From Candidatus Lloydbacteria bacterium RIFCSPLOWO2_02_FULL_54_12 (GTDB taxonomy: Bacteria; Patescibacteriota; Minisyncoccia; Phycocordibacterales; UBA6899), in contig MHLS01000007.1 in the NCBI GenBank assembly GCA_001819095.1, positions 1-9,832 on the forward strand: a DNA stretch of 9,832 nt. The letters are read 5' to 3'. The notes under the pieces are model-generated. The model was not told the origin of the DNA. It searched no databases and was given only the letters and a program-made list of their open reading frames with translations. Of the stretch, positions 1 through 5,487 are shown in pieces. How positions within the stretch are numbered: position 1 is the stretch's first letter; each line of letters starts with the position of its first letter. Both the position numbers and the translations under genes were made by a program.

Positions 1-588
1 CCCCATGAGGCGCAAACCGCTTACGACACGCTCGGGGATGAACCGATGCTCCTCACGGAACTGATGCAGGAGATTCTGCGGCCGCTCGATCGGTCCGGCG
101 ACCAACTGGGGGAAGAACATGACGTAGAGCGCATAGATACCGAAGTGCCGTTCAGGCTTCTGTACCCCCCGATACACCTCGATGGTGTAGCTCATTGCTT
201 GGAAGGTGTGGAAGGAGAGTCCGACGGGAAGGACGATGGAAAGTGCCTCGATAGAGTAGTTCCAGTGGAGGAACTCCGCCAAAGCGTTCAGATTTGCGCC
301 GAAGAAATTGAAGTACTTGAAGAAAGCAAGAAAACCGACGTTAGTGACGATGGAGAGGATGAGGAGCCACTTCCGCCGCTTTCCCTCGCTTTGGGCGATG
401 TATATCCCTGCAAAATAGTCGACGACGATGGTCGCGGCCAAGATGAGAATATAGGCCGGTATGAAGGCCATGTAAAAGACGCAACTGGCGAGGAGGAGGA
501 GTGCCCATCGGATACGATGGGGGAAAAGAAAATACAGCGCCGTGACGACGGGGAAAAAGATGAGGAATTGGAAGGAGTTGAAAAGCAT
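1..588 (-). CDS. MBOAT family O-acyltransferase (AlgI-like), N-terminal part, cut by window edge
   Basis: Reading the complement from the ATG at 588 gives 196 residues with no stop before the left edge, so only the N-terminal part is present. It starts MLFNSFQFLIFF, the usual opening of AlgI/DltB-type membrane-bound O-acyltransferases, and holds several hydrophobic segments (about 6-22, 28-60, 74-96, 114-136). Family signatures seen are KYFNFF (91-96), PVGLSFHTFQAMSYTIEVYR (121-140) and FFPQLVAGPIERP (158-170). Members move acyl groups, usually acetyl, onto extracytoplasmic polysaccharide. The family's catalytic histidine lies further on, beyond the window, so activity cannot be judged. An in-frame stop 36 bases upstream, shared with the preceding methyltransferase, leaves this ATG as the natural start; no Shine-Dalgarno motif is visible. 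The 36-base gap suggests co-transcription. The family call is firm; the substrate is inferred from the glycan-cluster context. Confidence 0.93.
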   Translation of the reverse strand, partial: MLFNSFQFLIFFPVVTALYFLFPHRIRWALLLLASCVFYMAFIPAYILILAATIVVDYFAGIYIAQSEGKRRKWLLILSIVTNVGFLAFFKYFNFFGANLNALAEFLHWNYSIEALSIVLPVGLSFHTFQAMSYTIEVYRGVQKPERHFGIYALYVMFFPQLVAGPIERPQNLLHQFREEHRFIPERVVSGLRLMG

Positions 589-624
589 GTGCTTTGCGGT
601 AATCCCGCACGAGAGATGCGCCCC

Positions 625-1395
625 TTAGTTCTTCTTGGCGCTCAAGATCCAACCCGATCGATTCGGCGGTGACGTAACGACGACATCGACAAGCGACAGT
701 CCGGAAACAAGTGCGAGCACCTCGTCCTTCTTCCAATAATTCGCAACGTCAGGAAGGAGCTGGTCGAACACAATCGAATGCACGTGCCAGAAGTCAAAGA
801 GCGCAAGCTGTTCGAGATACTTCGTCGGGCCGCGGAAGATCTTCACGAAGAGAAAGAGCGGGATCGAGCAAAAGTAGGAAAGGAGGTGCACCAACGATAC
901 CGGAAGTTTCGAGGTGATATTCTTGCGTATGGGATCAACGAATCGGACGATCCATTCATTCCCTTCGTAGCTGTAAACCCAGACGAGGAGAAGGCCGGCA
1001 GGTTTAAGTGAGTTGACCAAATTCTTAAGAGCAAGCTCTGGCTCCTTTAGGTGGTGAATGACACCGATGGAGAAAGCGATGTCAAATTCGTCCTTCCAGT
1101 CTATGTCATAAATGCTCTTCAAATGTATTTCCGCATTCGGAAATTCTTTGAGTGTCTCTTTGGCGCGTAGCACCGAGCGCTCGTCGAAATCGAACGCGAC
1201 CAGTGAAGCGGCACCCCACTTCATCGGCCAATAACTGTTGCGGCCCATTCCGCATCCGGCGTCGAGGACGCGTTTTCCTTTCCAGTCATCCGGCGTCACG
1301 GGGTAAAACGTCCAGTTACGGAACTGCCGCTCATAGCGGTCGGTCATCTGCGAGTACTTGTCCCATTCGTAGCCGAAGCGATCGTGTGATGACAT
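625..1395 (-). CDS. class I SAM-dependent methyltransferase (FGYEW-type), glycan cluster
   Basis: This 256-residue protein is a Rossmann-fold class I methyltransferase. SAM-binding motif I is VLDAGCGMGRNS (43-54). The acidic residues after strand 2 lie in AFDFDE (67-72). The motif IV region is FSIGVIHHLKEP (108-119), and the post-core strand is LKPAGLLLVWVY (130-141). The N-terminus carries FGYEWDKY (7-14), a start I associate with small methyltransferases in polysaccharide clusters. A hydrophobic, basic-flanked patch at about 164-187 (LPVSLVHLLSYFCSIPLFLF) could bind the membrane, as expected for a lipid-linked substrate; that is inference. It begins 35 bases after the preceding methyltransferase ends and stops 36 bases before the MBOAT gene, so it looks operonic. 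No Shine-Dalgarno motif precedes the ATG. The methyl acceptor is unknown; a glycan or glycolipid is most likely. Confidence 0.9.
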   Translation of the reverse strand: MSSHDRFGYEWDKYSQMTDRYERQFRNWTFYPVTPDDWKGKRVLDAGCGMGRNSYWPMKWGAASLVAFDFDERSVLRAKETLKEFPNAEIHLKSIYDIDWKDEFDIAFSIGVIHHLKEPELALKNLVNSLKPAGLLLVWVYSYEGNEWIVRFVDPIRKNITSKLPVSLVHLLSYFCSIPLFLFVKIFRGPTKYLEQLALFDFWHVHSIVFDQLLPDVANYWKKDEVLALVSGLSLVDVVVTSPPNRSGWILSAKKN

Positions 1396-1430
1396 GGCGT
1401 TATTGTCAGATATGCAGACGCAAGTAGCGC

Positions 1431-2012
1431 TTACTTACTTTTTTTAAAGACAAATTCAATCTCCGCGAAACCACCGACCCAAAAACACCAGACGCGGCTC
1501 GCAACATACGGAGAGAGGTTCGCGAAAAAAGAGATGACCTTGTCCACCAGCTTAAGGAAAAACACCGAAGCGGGCCCATATCCCATGTAAGGAAGGAGAT
1601 GTGCCAAAGTTAGCCAGTGAAGTTGCGCGGAGACCAGACGAAAGTCGACGCCGTAGTACCCCGACTTAGTAAAATTTTTGTCAAAATACAACGGGAACGT
1701 TACATCGAATCCGCATGTGTGTTCCGTGTGGGTGAAGCCACGGCTGAAGTGGGGCACTTTGATATGCAGTACGCCGTCCTGCTTGAGAAGACGATGGAGT
1801 TCTCGCATCACGTCAAACGGACGATCGAGGTGCTCGAGAACATGGAACGCCTCGATCAACTCGAATGACCCGTCAGGAAACGGGTATGGGAGCGTGTTCA
1901 GGTCGTGAAGAACGTCGGGATGGACAAGCGGAGAACGATCGAGGTTCACATACCCCGTCTTTCTGTCCTCACCGCAACCCAAATTAAGCTTCGTGTAAAC
2001 CGGTTGCGACAT
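1431..2012 (-). CDS. small class I SAM-dependent methyltransferase, glycan cluster
   Basis: A 193-residue methyltransferase. The frame stays open further upstream, but the extension lies over the end of the asparagine synthetase-like gene and shows no family features. The ATG at 2012 is chosen because the protein then starts MSQPVYTKLNLGCG, the usual start of this group, with the SAM-binding motif close to the N-terminus. Motifs are LNLGCGEDRKTGYVNLD (9-25), AFHVLEHLDRP (55-65) and LKQDGVLHIKVPHFS (76-90). Residues about 91-122 (GFTHTEHTCGFDVTFPLYF) form a His/aromatic-rich insert. The C-terminal part is hydrophobic (about 131-181). Methyltransferases of this short type are common in glycan clusters next to glycosyltransferases. 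The gap to the upstream gene is 37 bases and to the downstream one 35. No Shine-Dalgarno motif is seen. The substrate is unknown. Confidence 0.88.
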   Translation of the reverse strand: MSQPVYTKLNLGCGEDRKTGYVNLDRSPLVHPDVLHDLNTLPYPFPDGSFELIEAFHVLEHLDRPFDVMRELHRLLKQDGVLHIKVPHFSRGFTHTEHTCGFDVTFPLYFDKNFTKSGYYGVDFRLVSAQLHWLTLAHLLPYMGYGPASVFFLKLVDKVISFFANLSPYVASRVWCFWVGGFAEIEFVFKKSK

Positions 2013-2049
2013 GAAGCAAAGTGTAGCAATTACGGCATTGGGGCGCAAA

Positions 2050-3930
2050 TCAGAGAAACCGCCTGCGCCACTCAAGAAAGACGAGAATGTTCCAGAGTTT
2101 CTTGCGGTGATCGGCCTTGCCGGAGAGATGTTCGGCAAGAAGGACTCGTGCATAAGCCGGATCAAAGAAGCCATCGCCCTCACTCCCCTCCACGGCCAAA
2201 AGCCCTTCGGCCCACCCGCGAAGTTCTCCGCGGAGCCACCGGCCGACCGGCACCCCGAATCCGTGCTTCTTGCGGTGAATGATGTCATTCGGAAGTTTTC
2301 CTTCCATCGACTTTTTCAGGAGATACTTCGTCGTCATGCCGTGCAACTTGTACGCGTACGGCAAACGGCCCGCGAACTCGACAACGCGACGATCGAGGAA
2401 GGGTGCGCGCGTCTCAAGCGACGAGAGCATGCTTGCGCGATCGACCTTGACCAAGACCTGATCCATCATGTACGTGCGCTGATACATCCAAAGAAGTCGA
2501 TTGCGCGGATCTTCCGCATCGCACTCCGCGAAGTACGCCTCGGCGCTCGCGTACGCATTCTCCTTCCCCGCCTCACGCCATGCGTCGGTTAGGAAGAGAC
2601 GCGATCGCTCTTCTTCGCCAAAGGTCCCGAGCCAACGCGCGTGCCGACGGGCCATTCCCTCCTCTTCCGCACCCTCGAGGAATTTCTTCAGCTTGAACTC
2701 CAGACCGAAGTTTTTGAACGTCGGCGGAAGCGCACGGACCAAGGGCGCGAGGAGCTTGCGGCGAAGCGCCTTGGGAAGAGCGCGGTAGAGAAAGAGCATC
2801 CGCTCGGCCTGAAACGTGGGATAGCCCGCAAAGAGTTCGTCTCCCCCGTCTCCGCCCAAAGCGACGGTGACATGCTCCTTGGTGAAGCACGACAGAAGAT
2901 AGGTCGGAACGATTGACGCATCGGCCATCGGCTCGTCGAGCGACTCCAAGACCTCGGGAATGATGGCGAGCGAATCCTTTCCGGAAAGGACCTTGTGATG
3001 ATGTTTGGTATCGAGGTGCTCCGCGACTCGCCTCGCATACCGCGACTCGTCGAAGTCCGCTTCGGAGAATCCGATAGAGAACGTATGCAATTTGCCGCCT
3101 AGGGCACGCTTCGCACGCGCCGCGTAGTATGCGACCGCACCACTATCGAGACCGCCGGAGAGAAAGACGCCGAGCGGCACATCCGCGATGAGACGGTCGG
3201 ATACCGCGCGATCCATTCGCCGCTCCAGCCCCTCAAGCGCCTCCCGTTCACCCGCATGATTTTCCTTAAAGTCGGGTTGCCAGAAAGATTCCTTTCGGAC
3301 GGCGCCGTTCTGATACACAAGGAACGTTCCCGGCTCAAGTTTTGCCATTCCTTTCCAGATCGAAAGTGGCGTCGGAACATAATCAAGGGCGAAGTAGGCG
3401 TTCAGCGCGGCAAGATCGACGTCCTTTTTCACCGACGGATGCCGCAAAAGCGCCTTGGCCTCGGAACCGAACACGAGCGTCCCGTTCCAGATGCCGAAGT
3501 AGAGCGGCTTCTTTCCCATGCGGTCTCGGGCGAGGAGAAGTTTCTTCTTCTCCTTGTCGTAGAGCGCGATGGCGAACATACCTTCGAACTTTTCGAAACA
3601 CTTTTCTCCGTCGCGCGCATACAAAGCGAGGACGACCTCCGTATCGGAACTCCCCAAAAAACGGTGCCCCCCCTCCGCGAGCTTTTTTTTCAGTTCAAGA
3701 AAATTGTAGATCTCGCCGTTGAAGACGATGCCGAGCGTCCGTTCTTTATTCCACATCGGCTGATGTCCTGTCGGCGAAAGGTCGATGATGGAGAGCCGCG
3801 CATGGCCCAAGCCGACACCACTCTCGCAGTAAAGACCCTGATCATCAGGGCCGCGGTGTTTGAGCGACTCCGTCATGGAGCGTAGGTCGCCCTCACTTCC
3901 CTTCCCGACGAAGCCCGTGATACCACACAT
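2050..3930 (-). CDS. asnB: glutamine-dependent asparagine synthetase-like amidotransferase (AsnB family)
   Basis: This 626-residue protein has the full two-domain AsnB layout. After removal of Met1, Cys2 of MCGITGFVG is the glutaminase nucleophile of the class II amidotransferase domain (about 2-215), with RGPDD (26-30), NGEIYN (71-76) and SSDTEV (94-99). The C-terminal synthetase domain has the ATP-pyrophosphatase loop SGGLDS (258-263), LGGDGGDELFAGY (358-370), KVDRASM (495-501) and ETRAPFLD (506-513). All key residues are present, so it should be active. AsnB forms asparagine from aspartate, glutamine and ATP. Paralogues inside polysaccharide clusters are often thought to amidate sugar carboxylates, and that role is inferred here from methyltransferase, glycosyltransferase and acyltransferase neighbours. 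It begins 24 bases after the four-helix-bundle gene, inside or just past a repeat arm, with no clear Shine-Dalgarno motif. The family is certain; the physiological product is open. Confidence 0.95.
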   Translation of the reverse strand: MCGITGFVGKGSEGDLRSMTESLKHRGPDDQGLYCESGVGLGHARLSIIDLSPTGHQPMWNKERTLGIVFNGEIYNFLELKKKLAEGGHRFLGSSDTEVVLALYARDGEKCFEKFEGMFAIALYDKEKKKLLLARDRMGKKPLYFGIWNGTLVFGSEAKALLRHPSVKKDVDLAALNAYFALDYVPTPLSIWKGMAKLEPGTFLVYQNGAVRKESFWQPDFKENHAGEREALEGLERRMDRAVSDRLIADVPLGVFLSGGLDSGAVAYYAARAKRALGGKLHTFSIGFSEADFDESRYARRVAEHLDTKHHHKVLSGKDSLAIIPEVLESLDEPMADASIVPTYLLSCFTKEHVTVALGGDGGDELFAGYPTFQAERMLFLYRALPKALRRKLLAPLVRALPPTFKNFGLEFKLKKFLEGAEEEGMARRHARWLGTFGEEERSRLFLTDAWREAGKENAYASAEAYFAECDAEDPRNRLLWMYQRTYMMDQVLVKVDRASMLSSLETRAPFLDRRVVEFAGRLPYAYKLHGMTTKYLLKKSMEGKLPNDIIHRKKHGFGVPVGRWLRGELRGWAEGLLAVEGSEGDGFFDPAYARVLLAEHLSGKADHRKKLWNILVFLEWRRRFL

Positions 3931-3935
3931 AGTTC

Positions 3936-3963
3936 AAGAGATAAGAGATAAGATTTAGGATTT
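3936..3963. repeat. AT-rich repeat arm, asnB side of four-helix-bundle gene
   Basis: A purine-rich run built from AGATAAG-like units (GAGATAAGAGATAAG, then ATTTAGGATTT). Its complement, AAATCCTAAATCTTATCTC followed by TTATCTCTT, closely matches the arm at 4347-4400, so the two form an imperfect inverted repeat around the four-helix-bundle gene. The gene's stop codon and last residues fall inside this arm. The composition differs clearly from the GC-rich coding DNA around it. Confidence 0.75.
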
Positions 3964-4335
3964 GGAAATGAACGATTTCGACTTGGTGATGAGGCCCTGC
4001 AAAAGTTTGTGCGTCTTGTCTGCCCGCGCACAAATATCTGCATATTCGGAGGGGGTGAGATATTTAATGTCCCGAGCAATGAGCAGCTGGTCTTTGAGTT
4101 CGATGAGTGACCCTTGGGAAACGTAATAAAACTGTACCTTCTCTTTGTAACCCTGTCTGCCGAATCCTTCCGCAATATTCGACGTGATTGAGACGGCGGC
4201 GCGACGCATCTGACTGACGAGCCCGAATACCTCCTCCTTTGGGAACGCTTTTGTGAGCCGATAGGTTTCCAGTACCAAAGCATGCCCCTCCTGCCATGCC
4301 AAGAGGTCGGTGAAATCTCTGATGGTTCCGCTCAT
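3955..4335 (-). CDS. four-helix-bundle protein (23S rRNA intervening-sequence / S23 family)
   Basis: A 126-residue all-helical protein. Family hallmarks in order are DLLAWQEGHALVLETYRLT (10-28), FPKEEVFGLVSQMRRAAVSI (31-50) running on into TSNIAEGFGR (51-60), and FYYVSQGSLIELKDQL (69-84). A final helix rich in Ala, Leu and Lys covers about 96-120. This is the family first described from intervening sequences in 23S rRNA genes and related to the Avd accessory protein of diversity-generating retroelements. It forms small helical bundles, probably oligomeric, and may bind nucleic acid; its cellular job is not established. Here it stands alone, with no rRNA or reverse transcriptase in view, inside an otherwise metabolic gene run, and it is bracketed by AT-rich inverted repeats. 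That points to insertion as a unit (inference). The ATG is preceded by ACGGAAA, a weak ribosome-binding site at best. Confidence 0.9.
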   Translation of the reverse strand: MSGTIRDFTDLLAWQEGHALVLETYRLTKAFPKEEVFGLVSQMRRAAVSITSNIAEGFGRQGYKEKVQFYYVSQGSLIELKDQLLIARDIKYLTPSEYADICARADKTHKLLQGLITKSKSFISKS

Positions 4336-4346
4336 TTTCCGTTCTT

Positions 4347-4400
4347 AAATCTTAAATCCTATCTCTTACATCTTATCTCTTATTTCCTATCTCCTACATC
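4347..4400. repeat. AT-rich repeat arm, GT2 side of four-helix-bundle gene
   Basis: A pyrimidine-rich run of degenerate units: AAATCTTAAATCC, TATCTCTTACATC, TTATCTCTTATTTCC, TATCTCCTACATC. It matches the complement of the arm at 3936-3963 with a few differences and an extra unit. The last six codons and the stop of the neighbouring GT2 glycosyltransferase (C-terminus DVGDRK) are written inside it, which suggests the repeat arrived at, or replaced, the end of that gene. A shorter period of about 13-15 bases is visible within the arm. Confidence 0.75.
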
Positions 4401-5366
4401 CAAATTTACCTTCTCCTTGATCGCGTAGGTACGCTTACCTTGCGATTCGTAGTAGGTCCGCGTCAGCATCTCCGCCAAGACACCCATGACGATCATCTGC
4501 ACGCCGACGATGAGGAGAAGCGCCGAGAATATCGGGAGCGGCGTCTCGACGAAGTCCTTGAGATGAAGGAGTTTGAGGACGACCGCCGCACCTCCCGCGA
4601 TGAGGCCGCCCAGAAAGGAGAGGAATCCGATGCCGCCAAAAAAGCGCATCGGATGCGTCATATACGAATTGAGGAACTTGATGACGACAAGATCGAGGAG
4701 GACACGGAAAGTGCGCGAGATGCCGTAGTGCGAAGCGCCGAACCGCCGCGGGCGGTGTCGCACGGGAACTTCCGTCACCGTGGCCCCTCTCCAAGAAAGA
4801 TATGCGGCCACGAAGCGATGCATGTCGCCGTAGAGTTCCACACCGTCGAAGAGTTCGCGGCGGTACGCTTTGAGCGTGCATCCGTGGTCATGGAGGAGAA
4901 GTCCGGTGATGCGGGAAATGAGCTTGTTCGCAATGACAGACGGAAGGCGCCGCGAAAGTCCTTTGTCCTTCCAGCGCTCCTTGCGCCAGCCGGAAACGAT
5001 GTCGTACGGACCCGACTCGAGCGCGTTCATAAGGAGAGGTATGTCGGCGGGGTCGTTCTCAAGGTCGCCGTCGATCAAAACAATGACGTCGCCCTTGGCG
5101 TAGTGGATACCGGCCATGAGTGCCGCCGTTTGCCCCGAGTGCGCGCGAAAACGGATAGGTTTGAAATGCGGATCTTTCCCTGCGATCTCGCACATCACCT
5201 TCCAACTTCCGTCGGTGGAACCGTCGTCAACGGCGATGATCTCGCTTTCCGGAGCGAAAGAGCAAAGGACGGCGGACACCTCCTTGTGAAAAATGGCGAT
5301 GTTCCCCTCCTCGTTATGTACCGGCGTGATAACGGAAATCTTCTGCATATGATCGTCATTCATCAT
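4380..5366 (-). CDS. GT2 polyprenol-phosphate glycosyltransferase, GtrB/DPM1-like
   Basis: Counting from the ATG at 5366, this is a 328-residue GT-A glycosyltransferase of family 2 with two C-terminal membrane helices. The nucleotide-binding start is ISVITPVHNEEGNI (10-23), then VDDGSTDGS (46-54), and DGDLENDP (99-106) holds the metal-binding acidic residues. GCTLKAYRRE (162-171), GDMHRFVAAY (180-189) and RHRPRRFGASHYG (203-215) are characteristic of dolichol- or undecaprenyl-phosphate sugar transferases such as DPM1, GtrB and ArnC. Membrane helices lie at about 241-265 and 277-300. The expected reaction is transfer of a sugar from a nucleotide donor to undecaprenyl phosphate on the cytoplasmic face. 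The upstream neighbour carries a GtrA-like domain, the usual partner of GtrB. The start is uncertain: the adjacent ATG at 5363, a TTG at 5375 with a well-placed GGAGG, or the ATG at 5348. The C-terminus runs into the repeat. Confidence 0.93.
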   Translation of the reverse strand: MMNDDHMQKISVITPVHNEEGNIAIFHKEVSAVLCSFAPESEIIAVDDGSTDGSWKVMCEIAGKDPHFKPIRFRAHSGQTAALMAGIHYAKGDVIVLIDGDLENDPADIPLLMNALESGPYDIVSGWRKERWKDKGLSRRLPSVIANKLISRITGLLLHDHGCTLKAYRRELFDGVELYGDMHRFVAAYLSWRGATVTEVPVRHRPRRFGASHYGISRTFRVLLDLVVIKFLNSYMTHPMRFFGGIGFLSFLGGLIAGGAAVVLKLLHLKDFVETPLPIFSALLLIVGVQMIVMGVLAEMLTRTYYESQGKRTYAIKEKVNLDVGDRK

Positions 5367-5382
5367 ATACCACAAATGAGCG

Positions 5383-5387
5383 CCTCC
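5383..5387 (-). promoter_or_regulatory. GGAGG ribosome-binding site suggesting a TTG start for the GT2 gene
   Basis: On the minus strand GGAGG sits 7 bases before an in-frame TTG at 5375 and 16 bases before the first ATG (5366). The 7-base spacing is ideal for a Shine-Dalgarno site, so the protein may start three codons earlier with Met-Trp-Tyr (TTG-TGG-TAT). It is the only strong Shine-Dalgarno motif noticed before any gene in the window. Confidence 0.5.
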
Positions 5388-5487
5388 AACAATACACGGT
5401 GCAGGGCGGGTAAAATATTTTCGTATGCATGTTTGTGTTGCCGTTTGCGCAAGGCCGACCGTGCGCGCACTCTCCATTTCGTGCGAT

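Noticed and set aside
46..672. 208-codon open frame on the plus strand
   Set aside because: Antisense to the MBOAT gene, whose start and signatures are plain; the product is Glu/Asp-rich without a domain.
1436..1448. TTTAAAAAAAG slippery-looking run near the end of the small methyltransferase
   Set aside because: Only two codons before the stop, with no downstream structure or long alternative frame; slippage would change just the tail.
2013..2288. N-terminal extension of the small methyltransferase
   Set aside because: The frame is open, but it overlaps the end of asnB and adds 92 residues of low-complexity sequence ahead of a start that already fits the family.
3660..3690. C7 and T8 homopolymers inside asnB (possible sequencing frameshift)
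   Set aside because: The frame stays open and all AsnB motifs on both sides are in register, so the sequence is intact here.
5461..5470. GTGCGCGCAC palindrome between the fusion gene and GT2
   Set aside because: Ten bases with no loop and no T-run; not a terminator, and chance is likely in GC-rich DNA.
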